Shown here in pieces: positions 17,601 to 26,249 of a stretch of 64,000 nucleotides of DNA (position 1 is the stretch's first letter; every line of letters starts with the position of its first letter). Location of the stretch: contig JAJZAK010000005.1 in NCBI GenBank assembly GCA_021799485.1, forward strand, positions 29,804-93,803, in the 5' to 3' direction. A program made the position numbers and the translations under genes. Below the pieces are notes generated by a model. That model was not told the DNA's origin, did no database searches, and saw only the letters and a program-made list of their open reading frames with translations. The stretch comes from a bacterium. Its GTDB lineage: Bacteria; Elusimicrobiota; Elusimicrobia; UBA1565; UBA9628.

Positions 17601-18197
17601 ATGGCGGCCGTGGAAATATCGCCGGTGAAGCCCTCCGAAGGACAGCGCCTGGGCGATCCGCGCTTCTGGAGCTTGATGCTCCTTTTGGACATGATTTTTA
17701 TCATGATCTTTGGGGCCGTCCTCGCGGGGAAGATTCATCAATATTGGGGGGCAAGCCCCGCCGCCTCCTATCCCGTGCCCGTCAAACGCCTCTATGCGCC
17801 GGCGGCCGCGGCGAAAAGCGTCCCGGCGAAGACTCCGACCGTTCCGGCCGCGGCGCCCAGGACGGCCGCTCCTGCGGCGGCGGCGGCCGCGAAAGCCCCC
17901 CTGAAGCCTTCCCTGAGCGCCTCTTCCCCGTCCGCTCCCGCGAAGGCGGTTCCGGTCGCGTTCAAGATCCGGGCGCCCCGGGCGAGGTCCGTCTTTCTTG
18001 TCGGCGCGTTCTTGAAGCGCGGGAGGTTGAAGCTTCGCCGGGCGGCGCATGGGACTTGGGTTGCCACGGTCTATCTCACCCCCAACGCATACCGCTATTT
18101 CTTCCAGGTCGACAAGAAGGAAATCGCCGACCCCGTCAACAAACGGACCGACGACCGCGGCTATTCGGTGCTGGTGGTCCCTCCCGTGGGCCGTTAG
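17601..18197 (+). CDS. Membrane-anchored protein with CBM48/AMPK-type glycogen-binding-like domain
   Basis: A 198-residue protein with one N-terminal membrane helix (about 23-44), an Ala/Pro-rich linker, and a C-terminal E-set domain from about residue 115. That domain follows the CBM48 pattern: VFLVGAFLKRG, then GTWVATVYL, then YRYFFQVDKKEIADP. Such domains bind alpha-glucans or act as adaptors in glycogen-related enzymes, but no catalytic domain is attached here. The anchor suggests a periplasmic or cell-surface adaptor. It follows the GYF-domain gene with a 64-base gap. Carbohydrate binding is an inference from the fold pattern. Confidence 0.72.
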   Translation: MAAVEISPVKPSEGQRLGDPRFWSLMLLLDMIFIMIFGAVLAGKIHQYWGASPAASYPVPVKRLYAPAAAAKSVPAKTPTVPAAAPRTAAPAAAAAAKAPLKPSLSASSPSAPAKAVPVAFKIRAPRARSVFLVGAFLKRGRLKLRRAAHGTWVATVYLTPNAYRYFFQVDKKEIADPVNKRTDDRGYSVLVVPPVGR

Positions 18198-18303
18198 CGG
18201 CCTGCCCGGACGAGAAGCGGCCGGTTGCCGCCGCGGCTGAACATCAGCGGTAGAACACGGCAAAAGATGACACTAGAAAATATGTTAAAATCAGGCGGAT
18301 TCC

Positions 18304-18582
18304 ATGATGAAAAAACGGAAACTCCCGCGCGGCCAGACTCCGCGGCGTCCGGGCGGGGATGCGGCCGCCGACGGAACGCCGGAGGTGATGGACATCCGGA
18401 GACTGGCGCGCTATTTGGGCATCGGGCGCTCCAAGATATACGGCCTCATCCGCCAGAAGAAGATTCCCGCCTCGCGCATCGGCCGGCAGTACCGGTTTTC
18501 CAAATCCATCGTCGACGCGTGGCTGCGCGAAAACCTCATCATCGCCCCTGAGAACCAGATAGGGCTCTTCTCGAAGCCTTAG
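18304..18582 (+). CDS. Excisionase/MerR-type helix-turn-helix DNA-binding protein
   Basis: A 92-residue protein with an HTH_17-like domain at about 28-80: MDIRRLARYLGIGRSKIYGL, then RQKKIPASRIGRQYRFSK, a winged-helix wing, and VDAWLREN. The short Arg/Pro-rich N-terminus is probably disordered. Such single-domain proteins act as excisionases in phage and also as small chromosomal regulators. No integrase or mobile element is near, so a regulatory role is more likely. Two ATG codons are adjacent (18304 and 18307). Its target is unknown. Confidence 0.82.
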   Translation: MMKKRKLPRGQTPRRPGGDAAADGTPEVMDIRRLARYLGIGRSKIYGLIRQKKIPASRIGRQYRFSKSIVDAWLRENLIIAPENQIGLFSKP

Positions 18583-18689
18583 GAAGCCTTAGGCTGCGGG
18601 CTGAGCGGTTGCTTCGGCGGGGGATATCTTGTAAATTTTCTCGAAGGGAAGATCGCTTCCCGAGAGTCACGGCGGAGGTCACGACGACC

Positions 18690-18911
18690 ATGGCGGAAAA
18701 AGTTCGCGAGATCGGCGTCAAGCGCGACGCGGGCTATCTTTATTACATCGACAAGCAGGGCGACATCGCGCGCGCCAAGATGGCCCGCGGCGGCCGTTCC
18801 GGCGGGCGGCCTGAAAAGGTGGCGAAGCTGGGTTTGCGCAAGGAGCTGGGTTTTCTTTACTATGTCGACAAGAAGGGCGATGTTTCCCGCACCCGCATGG
18901 CCGGCGCGTAG
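18690..18911 (+). CDS. Small basic protein with duplicated G-x-LYY-x-DK-x-GD motif
   Basis: A 73-residue protein built from two copies of a ~32-residue unit: VREIGVKRDAGYLYYIDKQG with DIARAKM, and VAKLGLRKELGFLYYVDKKG with DVSRTRM. The ATG at 18690 is preferred because the upstream in-frame extension to 18609 has no repeat character. No membrane helix or known catalytic motif is present. The repeat looks like a beta-hairpin unit and the basic charge could suit nucleic-acid binding, but this is only a guess. I do not recognise a characterised family. Confidence 0.65.
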   Translation: MAEKVREIGVKRDAGYLYYIDKQGDIARAKMARGGRSGGRPEKVAKLGLRKELGFLYYVDKKGDVSRTRMAGA

Positions 18912-19350
18912 CCCCCGTTCCATTCCAGCGGCAAAGAAAACGTCGAAAGCTTCTTCGATCAAGCCGGGGGGCTTTTATCGTGGAAGGATCCCGCTCGCTT
19001 TGTTCGCGCGGCGGGCGGCGGTCGCCGCCCTTGCTTATTTGGCCGGAGTCCGGTCGGAGGATCCGGAAAACGATCCGGCGCTCCGGGAATTGACGCGCGC
19101 GCTCTACGGGGAGATACTCCCGGCCCTGGAACGCTACGGCAGATCGCGGGTGTTCCTTGCCGGCGAGGAGAGGCTTTTCCGCAAGCCGCTGGGCGCCGCC
19201 GCCGGAAGGGAGCGCTCGGCGGCGAGCCTCGCCTCCGCCCGTTTCGCCGCGAGAGCGTCCCGTCTTTGCGGAGCAAGAACGCCCCTCCTCGATCGCATGC
19301 TGCGTCTCTGCCGGAAATGGGAGGCCGCACGGAGAAGGCGCCGTGGTTGA
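18862..19350 (+). CDS. Hypothetical Arg/Ala-rich protein upstream of folD
   Basis: An open frame of up to 162 codons that ends eight bases into folD. The two ATG codons available (18862 and 18880) lie inside the preceding gene, and the likely folded part begins near PLALFARRAAVAALAYLAG. A later TTG (about 19001) could be the true start. The product would be helical, very rich in Arg and Ala, with no motif I know. Overlap with folD and matching composition argue for a real gene, but a chance open frame in GC-rich DNA cannot be excluded. Confidence 0.4.
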   Translation: MSTRRAMFPAPAWPARSPRSIPAAKKTSKASSIKPGGFYRGRIPLALFARRAAVAALAYLAGVRSEDPENDPALRELTRALYGEILPALERYGRSRVFLAGEERLFRKPLGAAAGRERSAASLASARFAARASRLCGARTPLLDRMLRLCRKWEAARRRRRG

Positions 19351-20221
19351 TAAAATCGAGGTCGCCCGCGCGCTTTCGCGCGCCTTGGCCGTCGATCTTT
19401 TGACGCGAATCCGAAAGGGGGCGGAACATTTGAAGGAGCCGCCCGTGCTGGCGGTCGTCCGGAGTTCGGGAGACGCCGCGGCCTCCTACGCGGCGAGCCG
19501 CGAAAAGTCGGCCCGCGAGGCCGGGATCCGCGTCGTGTCCCGCGAGTTCCCCGAGGGCGGCGGCGCCGACGCGGCCGGGCGTTTTCTCCGGGAGCTGTCG
19601 GCGGATCCCGGGATCGACGCCGTTCTTGTCGAGACTCCCCTGGCCGCCGGGATCGACGAGTCAAAATTGCGATCGGCGCTCGATCCCGCCAAGGACGCGG
19701 AGGGACTTTCTCCCGCCAATTACGGCCGCCTTTTCTCGGCCCGGAGCTGGGCCGAGGTCGAGGAAGGCGCCTTCCCCGCGCCGCCCACGGCGCTTTCCAT
19801 CGCGGCCCTGGCGCGCGCCTGCGGCGTCGGGATCAAGGGGCTCTCGGCCCTGGTCGTCGGGCGATCGAACTCCGTGGGCAAGCCCGCCGCGCGGCTTTTA
19901 AGCCTGCTGGACGCGACGGTGACCTTGGCGCACTCCAAGACGCGCGATCTGCCTCTTCTGTGCTCGAGAGCCGAACTCCTGGTCGCCTGCGTCGGCAGGC
20001 CCGAATGCATCGAGGCCGCCTGGGTGAAAAAAGGAGCCGTCGTCATCGACGCCGGAGTCCACGCCGCGGGAGCGAGGCTCGTGGGCGATGTCCAGGCCTC
20101 GGCCGCGGACAGGGCGGCCTTCATGACTCCCGTTCCCGGGGGCGTCGGCCCGCTCACGACGGCCTATCTTCTCAACAATGTCCTGAGGCTGGCGAGGGGA
20201 AGGGACCGGTCCGCCGCGTAA
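19343..20221 (+). CDS. folD: Bifunctional methylenetetrahydrofolate dehydrogenase/cyclohydrolase FolD
   Basis: FolD interconverts 5,10-methylene-, methenyl- and 10-formyl-tetrahydrofolate, supplying formyl groups to purine synthesis and one-carbon metabolism. I chose GTG 19343 because it gives 292 residues, the usual length; the open frame extends further up but lacks homology-like sequence. The NADP-binding part shows LVVGRSNSVGKPAARLL, and the C-terminus has the signature TPVPGGVGPLTTAYLL. The YAASREKSAREAG block keeps the Tyr and Lys positions used in catalysis (YxxxK). It is followed by its own gap and the htpX promoter. Confidence 0.93.
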   Translation: MVDKIEVARALSRALAVDLLTRIRKGAEHLKEPPVLAVVRSSGDAAASYAASREKSAREAGIRVVSREFPEGGGADAAGRFLRELSADPGIDAVLVETPLAAGIDESKLRSALDPAKDAEGLSPANYGRLFSARSWAEVEEGAFPAPPTALSIAALARACGVGIKGLSALVVGRSNSVGKPAARLLSLLDATVTLAHSKTRDLPLLCSRAELLVACVGRPECIEAAWVKKGAVVIDAGVHAAGARLVGDVQASAADRAAFMTPVPGGVGPLTTAYLLNNVLRLARGRDRSAA

Positions 20222-20228
20222 ATTTGAA

Positions 20229-20254
20229 TGGTATAATAGGAACAAATAAGGAGG
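20229..20254 (+). promoter_or_regulatory. Extended -10 promoter and ribosome site for htpX
   Basis: TGGTATAAT (20229-20237) is a TGn-extended, perfect -10 box just after the folD stop. AAGGAGG (20248-20254) lies ten bases before the htpX ATG at 20265. No -35 match is needed for extended -10 promoters and none is visible. Confidence 0.55.
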
Positions 20255-20264
20255 AAAACTTTAC

Positions 20265-21173
20265 ATGAAACGGATCATCCTGTTCGTCGCGGTCAACCTG
20301 CTCGTCATCCTTGTCGTTTCGCTTCTCGTCAATCTCCTGGGAATACGGCCGTATCTCAACGCCCGGGGCGTCGACTACGTGGCGCTTCTCGAGTTCTGCG
20401 CCCTCTTCGGTTTCGCCGGATCGCTGATCTCGCTGTCGATGTCCCGCTGGACGGCCAAGATGATGATGCGGGTGGAGCTCATCAACCCCGATCATCCCCA
20501 AGGCGCGGCGGAATCGCGCATCGTGGAGATGGTGCGCAACCTCGTCCGGAAAGCGGAGCTCCCGGCCCTGCCGGAAATCGGCGTCTACGAGAGTCCGGAG
20601 ATCAACGCCTTCGCCACGGGACCGTCGAAGAGGCGCGCGCTGCTCGCGATCTCCTCGGGACTCCTCAACGCGATGGACGACGACGCCGTGGAGGGCGTGA
20701 TCGGACACGAGCTTTCCCACGTCGCCAACGGCGACATGGTCACGATGACGTTGCTGCAGGGCGTCGTCAATACGTTCGTCATGTTTCTCTCGTACGTGAT
20801 CGCCTTCGCGATCGATAACGCCATGAGAAGCCGCGACAGCGAGGAGCGCGGCGGGGGGCTCGGCTATTTTTCGCAGATGATCCTCATTTGGGTTTTGGAG
20901 TCGGCGCTTATGTTTCTCGCATCGCCGATCATCTACGCCTATTCGCGCTGGAGGGAGTACCGCGCGGACGCGGGCTCGGCGCGCCTGACCGCGCGGGAGA
21001 CGATGATTCATGCCCTTGAGTCCCTGAAACGGGCGACTCAGGTCGAGGACAATCGTGCTCCAGCGCTCTCCTCTTTCAAGATCAACGGCCGCGGCCACGG
21101 GTTGATGGCCCTCCTTTTCTCGACCCATCCTCCGATCGACGCCCGCATCGAGGCGTTGAGGAATCTCCATTAA
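20265..21173 (+). CDS. htpX: Protease HtpX homologue (M48 zinc metalloprotease)
   Basis: HtpX is an inner-membrane zinc protease that degrades damaged membrane proteins. The 302-residue protein has two N-terminal helices (about 4-25 and 38-58), the zinc motif HELSH with ligands His148 and His152 and catalytic Glu149, two further helices, and a downstream Glu ligand in the REYRADAGSAR segment. The C-terminal FSTHPPIDARIEAL is typical. It has its own promoter-like sequence and strong ribosome site. Co-occurrence with clpB a few genes on suggests a protein-quality-control area, though not one operon. Confidence 0.94.
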   Translation: MKRIILFVAVNLLVILVVSLLVNLLGIRPYLNARGVDYVALLEFCALFGFAGSLISLSMSRWTAKMMMRVELINPDHPQGAAESRIVEMVRNLVRKAELPALPEIGVYESPEINAFATGPSKRRALLAISSGLLNAMDDDAVEGVIGHELSHVANGDMVTMTLLQGVVNTFVMFLSYVIAFAIDNAMRSRDSEERGGGLGYFSQMILIWVLESALMFLASPIIYAYSRWREYRADAGSARLTARETMIHALESLKRATQVEDNRAPALSSFKINGRGHGLMALLFSTHPPIDARIEALRNLH

Positions 21174-21207
21174 AAAGACCGCAAGGACCGCGCCGAGCGC
21201 CCAGGCG

Positions 21208-22809
21208 ATGCCTCCGATCCCAGCCGCTCAACCGCCGGCGTCTCCGGGGCCGGAGCTCAAGCCCTCCCACGCCCGCTTGCGCGAGCTGACATCGAAGGCG
21301 CTGGATGGAGGAGGGCCCGACAAGGTCAAGGCTCAAAAGGCCAAGGGCAAGCTTACCGCCCGGGAGAGGATCGCCTACCTCCTCGACGAGGGGACGTTTC
21401 AGGAGCTTGACCTGCTGGTCACGAGCCGCGCCACGGCCTTCGGCATGCGCGACAAGCGCGCCCTGGGCGACGGCGTGATCGCGGGCTTCGGCCAGATCAA
21501 CGGACGCGAGATCGGCGTCTATTCCCAGGATTTCACGGTGCTGGGCGGCTCCCTCGGCCTCGCTCATGCCAAGAAGATCGCGAAGATCATGGATTTGGCC
21601 TACGAGGCCCGCGTCCCGGTCATCGGCCTCCTCGATTCCGGAGGCGCGCGCATCCAGGAGGGCGTGGATTCCCTGGACGGCTACGCGGAGATTTTCGCCC
21701 GCAACGTCAAGAGCTCGGGCGTCATCCCCCAGATTTCCGTCATCCTGGGGCCCTGCGCCGGCGGGGCCGTCTATTCGCCGGCGCTGACGGACTTCATCTT
21801 CATGGTCGAGGGGACGAGCCATATGTTCGTGACCGGCCCCGACGTCGTCAAGGCGGCGACGGGGGAGGAGGTTTCCTTCGAGGATCTCGGGGGCTCCGGC
21901 TCCCACGCCGCGACCTCCGGCGTCTGCCACTTCGTCGCGAAGTCCGAGCCGGACTGCTTCCGCCAGGTTCGCGAGCTTCTCAGCTACATTCCGCAGAACC
22001 GTTGGGAGCGCCCCGTGCGCATCGCCAACCCCGACCCGATCCGGAGGGGGACCGCGCGCCTCGAGATGCTCTGCGAGCTCGATCCCCGCCGGCCCTACCG
22101 CATCCAGCACGTCATCTGGCAGTTGGCCGACGAGCACAAGTTCTTCGAGGTTCAAAACGGCTTCGCCAAGAACGTCGTCATCGGCTTCGTGCGCCTGGGA
22201 GGGGAGGTCGCGGGCGTCATCGCCAACAACCCCGCGCACTTGGCGGGGGCCCTGGATATCGACGCCGCGGACAAGGCCGCGCGCTTCATCCGCTTCTTGA
22301 ACGCTTTTAACATTCCGATCGTGACCTTGGTCGACGTTCCGGGCTATCTGCCGGGAGTCGAGCAGGAGCACGGGGGGATCATCCGCCACGGCGCCAAGCT
22401 CCTTCACGCCTACGCGGAGGCGACCGTCCCCAAGATCGCGGTCGTGCTCCGGAAGGCCTACGGCGGCGCCTACATCGCCATGAGCTCCAAGCGCCTAGGC
22501 TCCGACTTCAATTTCGCGCTTCCCTCGGCCGAGATCGCGGTGATGGGCCCCAAGGGCGCGATCGAAATCCTTTATTCGCGCGAACTGGAGAAGGCCCCCG
22601 GCGACGAGGAGCGCGCCAAGCTGCGCGAGCGCCTCGCCGCCGAATATGCCGCGACCTTCGCGTCCCCGTACCAGACGGCCTCGACGGGGTCCTTGGACGA
22701 GGTCGTCGAGCCCTCCGAACTGCGCTTCAAGATCATTCGAGCGCTGCGCTTTCTGCGGGACAAGCGCGTTCCGGGACGGCACGAAAACCGAGGCAACATC
22801 CCCCTGTGA
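21208..22809 (+). CDS. Acyl-CoA carboxylase/decarboxylase carboxyltransferase subunit (PccB/MmdA family)
   Basis: This biotin-dependent carboxyltransferase moves CO2 between carboxybiotin and an acyl-CoA. The 533-residue protein has both crotonase-like halves: the N-terminal half with GLLDSGGARIQEGV and GPCAGGAVYSPALTD, and the C-terminal half with VDVPGYLPGVEQEHGG and KAYGGAYIAM. In propionyl- and acetyl-CoA carboxylases the residue after GGAY is usually Asp, a known specificity position; here it is Ile, as in methylmalonyl-CoA decarboxylase-type subunits. No biotin carboxylase, biotin carrier or membrane decarboxylase subunit is adjacent, so the substrate stays open. The Pro-rich N-terminus before residue 20 may not be translated as drawn. 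Confidence 0.9.
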   Translation: MPPIPAAQPPASPGPELKPSHARLRELTSKALDGGGPDKVKAQKAKGKLTARERIAYLLDEGTFQELDLLVTSRATAFGMRDKRALGDGVIAGFGQINGREIGVYSQDFTVLGGSLGLAHAKKIAKIMDLAYEARVPVIGLLDSGGARIQEGVDSLDGYAEIFARNVKSSGVIPQISVILGPCAGGAVYSPALTDFIFMVEGTSHMFVTGPDVVKAATGEEVSFEDLGGSGSHAATSGVCHFVAKSEPDCFRQVRELLSYIPQNRWERPVRIANPDPIRRGTARLEMLCELDPRRPYRIQHVIWQLADEHKFFEVQNGFAKNVVIGFVRLGGEVAGVIANNPAHLAGALDIDAADKAARFIRFLNAFNIPIVTLVDVPGYLPGVEQEHGGIIRHGAKLLHAYAEATVPKIAVVLRKAYGGAYIAMSSKRLGSDFNFALPSAEIAVMGPKGAIEILYSRELEKAPGDEERAKLRERLAAEYAATFASPYQTASTGSLDEVVEPSELRFKIIRALRFLRDKRVPGRHENRGNIPL

Positions 22810-22824
22810 GGCTTGCGCGATAGC

Positions 22825-23511
22825 ATGAAGGCCCAAGTCCTCGTCGTCGAAGATCAGGAGCCCACGGCCGAGCTCATCAAGGGGGTGCTCGTCGAGGAAG
22901 GCTGCGAGGTCCAGACGGCCGACACCCTTGAGAAGGCGCGCGAAAAACTGCGCCGGACGCCGCCCGAGATCGTGATCCTGGACAGAAAGCTTCCGGACGG
23001 CGACGGGGTCGAGCTCTGCGCGGAGCTGCGCCGCGACTCCAAGCTTGCCGCCTTGCCCATCCTGATGCTCACGGCCAAGAAGGCCGTCGAGGAGAGAGTG
23101 GCGGGTCTGCGCGGCGGCGCGGACGACTACCTCGCCAAGCCCTTCAACCCGGAGGAGCTCGTGGCGCGCCTGGAGGCTCTTCTTCGCCGGGCGGGGAAGC
23201 GGGAGGCTCCGAAGGCGATCACGGCGGGGGATTTGAAGCTCGACGGGGAGTCCCGCCGGGCCTACGTCAAGTCGAAGGAGGTCCCGCTCTCCGGCAAGGA
23301 GTTCGACCTCCTGTGGTACCTTGCCTACCGCAAGGGCAAGGTTTTGACCCGGGATTTCCTCCTCCAGCACGTCTGGGGATATGAAGAAGGGCTGGACCTC
23401 TCGACGAAGGTCGTGGACGTCACGGTCAGCCATTTGCGCGACAAGCTGGGCGCCTTCGCCGACAACGTCGTCGCCGTCCGCGGCTTCGGCTACCGCCTCG
23501 ACTCCCGATAG
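22825..23511 (+). CDS. OmpR/PhoB-type DNA-binding response regulator
   Basis: A 228-residue two-domain regulator. The receiver domain (1-118) has the acidic pair in VVEDQE, phospho-acceptor Asp53 in [11 protein letters not shown], Thr83 and Lys85 in LTAKKA. The winged-helix effector (about 130-228) shows [20 protein letters not shown] and VSHLRDKLG with the final RGFGYRL. ATG 22825 is preferred to an upstream TTG. No histidine kinase is adjacent, so the cognate sensor is unknown. It sits 16 bases before clpB and 15 bases after the carboxyltransferase gene, so all three may share a transcript. Confidence 0.93.
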   Translation: MKAQVLVVEDQEPTAELIKGVLVEEGCEVQTADTLEKAREKLRRTPPEIVILDRKLPDGDGVELCAELRRDSKLAALPILMLTAKKAVEERVAGLRGGADDYLAKPFNPEELVARLEALLRRAGKREAPKAITAGDLKLDGESRRAYVKSKEVPLSGKEFDLLWYLAYRKGKVLTRDFLLQHVWGYEEGLDLSTKVVDVTVSHLRDKLGAFADNVVAVRGFGYRLDSR

Positions 23512-23527
23512 CGAGCGATACCATCCT

Positions 23528-26167
23528 ATGAACGCAGATAAATTTACTCTCAAAGCCCAGGAGGCGATCGCCTCCTCCGAAAAGGCCGCCAGGGGGTTCG
23601 GCCATCAACAGCTCGAGCCCCTGCATCTTCTCGCGGCGCTGGCCTCCCAGGAAGGAGGCGTGGCGCCGGCTCTCCTTGAGAGGCTGGGGACGCCCGCGGG
23701 AGAGATCCTCATGGATGTGGATCGAGCCCTGCGCGCCTTGCCGAAGGTCGATGGCTCGCCCGATGTCTATCCCTCCAACGCTTTTAAGCACGCCGTCAAC
23801 GAGGCGTCGCGCGAGGCCGCCCTTTTTAAGGATGAGTTCATTTCGACCGAGCACCTGCTGCTCTCGATTCTGCGCTTGAAAAATGACCCGGCCCATGCCC
23901 TTCTTGAAAAACGCGGCGTGACCCACGAGGCGGTTCTGGACGCCTTGAAAACCGTGCGCGGCTCCCAGCGGGTGACCGACGCTGAGCCCGAGGGAAAGTA
24001 TCAGGCCCTCGAGAAATACGCGAGGGATCTGACCGGCCTCGCCCGTCGCGGGAAGGTGGACCCCGTGATCGGCCGTGACGCCGAGATGCGCCGCGTGATC
24101 CAGGTGCTCTCGCGCCGCACGAAGAATAATCCCGTCCTCATCGGCGAGCCGGGCGTCGGCAAGACCGCGATCGTCGAGGGCATCGCCCAGAGAATCGTCT
24201 CCGGGGATGTCCCCGAGGGTTTGAAGTCCAAGCGCATCCTGGCCCTTGACCTGGGCGCCATGGTGGCGGGGGCTAAATACCGCGGCGAGTTCGAGGACCG
24301 TCTGAAAGCCCTGCTAAAGGAGGTCGCCGCGTCGAACGGGGGGATCATTCTCTTTATCGACGAGCTCCACACGCTCGTGGGGGCGGGCGCGGCGGAAGGC
24401 GCCATGGACGCCTCCAACATGCTCAAACCCGCTCTTGCGCGCGGGGAGCTGCGAGCGATCGGCGCGACGACGCTCGACGAGTACCGCAAGCACATCGAGA
24501 AGGACGCGGCGCTGGAGCGCCGCTTCCAGCCCGTTTTCACCGGGGAGCCGTCCGTTGAGGACACGATCGCGATCCTGCGGGGCTTGAAAGAGCGCTACGA
24601 GGTGCATCATGGGGTGCGCATCAAGGACGGGGCGATCGTCGCCGCCGCGACCCTTTCCCACCGCTACATCACGGACCGCTTCCTTCCGGACAAGGCGATC
24701 GACCTCATCGATGAGGCGGCCTCGGGGCTTCGCATGGAGATCGACTCGATGCCATCCCCGATCGAGCAGTTGGAGCGCCGCATCACCCAGCTCCAGATCG
24801 AGAAGCAGGCGCTCCTCAAGGAGGAGGACGCCGCATCGAAGGCCCGGCTTCAAGAGCTGGAAGGGACGCTCTCGGGACTGCGCGAGGAGTCGAACCGGCT
24901 GAAGCTGCGTTGGAAAGCGGAGAAGGACGCCATCATGAGGGTGCGCGATTTGAAGGCCCGCATCGACGAGCTCAGGACCGAGGAGGCCCAGGCCGAGCGG
25001 AGGGGGGATCTGGCCCGGGCGGCGGAGCTGCGCTACGGAGAAAGGCTCAATCTCGACAAGCAGCTTGAGAAGGCGAACAAGGAGTTGGACAAGAGCCAGG
25101 ACCAGGGGCGCATGCTCAAGGAAGAGGTGGATGACGAGGACGTGGCGCGCATCGTCTCCAAATGGACCGGCATTCCCGTCTCCAAGATGCTCGCGAGCGA
25201 GTCCCAGAAGCTCGTGCGCATGGAGGATAATCTCCGCCGCCGGGTCGTGGGGCAGGAAGAAGCCTTGAAGCGCGTCTCCGACTGCATCCGAAGGAGCCGC
25301 GCGGGCATTTCGGATCCCAGGAGGCCCGTCGGAAGCTTTCTTTTTCTGGGGCCCACCGGGGTGGGGAAGACCGAGCTCGCGCGGGCGCTGGCGGAATTTC
25401 TTTTCGACGACGAGCGGGCGATGGTGCGGCTCGACATGTCGGAATACATGGAGAAGCATTCCGTCGCGCGCTTGATCGGAGCTCCTCCGGGTTACGTGGG
25501 TTACGAGGAAGGAGGGCAACTCACGGAAGCCGTCCGCCGCAGGCCGTACGCGGTCGTTCTCTTCGACGAGATCGAGAAGGCCCATCCGGACGTCTTCAAC
25601 GTCCTCCTGCAGATTTTGGACGACGGCCGGCTGACCGACGGGCAGGGGCGCGTCGTCGATTTTAAAAACGCCGTCCTCATCATGACCTCCAATATCGGCT
25701 CCTCCCTGATTCAGGAGCGCGCGGGAAAGGGGGATTTCGAGGAAGTCCGGTCCCAAGTGCGGCGCCTTCTCTCGGAGCATTTCCGCCCCGAGTTCTTAAA
25801 TCGCGTCGACGAGATCGTGGTCTTCAATCCCCTGGACAAGGCCGAGATGGAGCGCATCCTCGACATCCAGGTCAATCGTCTCCAGGGAGTGCTCGCGGGC
25901 CGCGCCCTGACCCTCGCCCTGACTGAGAAGGCGAAAGCGAGGCTGCTCGAGGCGGGCTACGATCCCCAGTTCGGGGCGAGGCCTTTGAAGAGGGCGATCC
26001 AGCAGATGATCCAGGATCCTCTGGCGCTCGCTCTTCTGGATGGTTCGATACCGGAAGGCGCCGTCGTCGAAGCCGACGTGGACAAAAAGACCGGCGGCAT
26101 GGTCCTGCGTCCGGCGGCGCCGAACGCCGACGGCGCCCGCGGCCGCGCCAAGACGGCCAGGGCCTAG
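23528..26167 (+). CDS. clpB: ATP-dependent disaggregase ClpB
   Basis: ClpB is a hexameric AAA+ machine that, with DnaK, rescues aggregated proteins. The 879-residue product starts at ATG 23528 ([13 protein letters not shown]). It has the Clp N-terminal repeats (1-145), first AAA+ module with GEPGVGKT (about 206-213), the coiled-coil middle domain (about 408-530) that distinguishes ClpB from ClpA, and second module with GPTGVGKTE (about 608). The GYVGYEEGG pore loop is present. The C-terminus is intact with a short basic tail. It ends just before a long inverted repeat that could terminate transcription. Confidence 0.96.
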   Translation: MNADKFTLKAQEAIASSEKAARGFGHQQLEPLHLLAALASQEGGVAPALLERLGTPAGEILMDVDRALRALPKVDGSPDVYPSNAFKHAVNEASREAALFKDEFISTEHLLLSILRLKNDPAHALLEKRGVTHEAVLDALKTVRGSQRVTDAEPEGKYQALEKYARDLTGLARRGKVDPVIGRDAEMRRVIQVLSRRTKNNPVLIGEPGVGKTAIVEGIAQRIVSGDVPEGLKSKRILALDLGAMVAGAKYRGEFEDRLKALLKEVAASNGGIILFIDELHTLVGAGAAEGAMDASNMLKPALARGELRAIGATTLDEYRKHIEKDAALERRFQPVFTGEPSVEDTIAILRGLKERYEVHHGVRIKDGAIVAAATLSHRYITDRFLPDKAIDLIDEAASGLRMEIDSMPSPIEQLERRITQLQIEKQALLKEEDAASKARLQELEGTLSGLREESNRLKLRWKAEKDAIMRVRDLKARIDELRTEEAQAERRGDLARAAELRYGERLNLDKQLEKANKELDKSQDQGRMLKEEVDDEDVARIVSKWTGIPVSKMLASESQKLVRMEDNLRRRVVGQEEALKRVSDCIRRSRAGISDPRRPVGSFLFLGPTGVGKTELARALAEFLFDDERAMVRLDMSEYMEKHSVARLIGAPPGYVGYEEGGQLTEAVRRRPYAVVLFDEIEKAHPDVFNVLLQILDDGRLTDGQGRVVDFKNAVLIMTSNIGSSLIQERAGKGDFEEVRSQVRRLLSEHFRPEFLNRVDEIVVFNPLDKAEMERILDIQVNRLQGVLAGRALTLALTEKAKARLLEAGYDPQFGARPLKRAIQQMIQDPLALALLDGSIPEGAVVEADVDKKTGGMVLRPAAPNADGARGRAKTARA

Positions 26168-26169
26168 CG

Positions 26170-26239
26170 ACGGTGTCAGACTTTGACTTTTTGAGTTATT
26201 CCCCGGCCTAAAAGTTAAAAAGCCAAAGTCTGACACCGT
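26170..26239. repeat. REP-like inverted repeat between convergent clpB and DUF192 genes
   Basis: Two perfect 16-base arms (26170-26185 ACGGTGTCAGACTTTG and its complement at 26224-26239) enclose a 38-base loop with extra T-run/A-run pairing. It begins three bases after the clpB stop and ends 11 bases before the stop of the opposite gene. It could be a bidirectional terminator. Its GGTGTCAGACTTTG arm also looks like the palindromic elements mobilised by REP-associated (Y1-type) transposases, but no such transposase is in the window. Confidence 0.75.
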
Positions 26240-26249
26240 TCCCGTTCCT

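Noticed and set aside
18304..18582. Phage excisionase marking a mobile element
   Set aside because: No integrase, attachment repeat or phage gene lies near; the HTH family is also common in chromosomal regulators.
24314..25780. 488-codon minus-strand open frame inside clpB
   Set aside because: Antisense shadow of a well-conserved gene; no ribosome site or domain.
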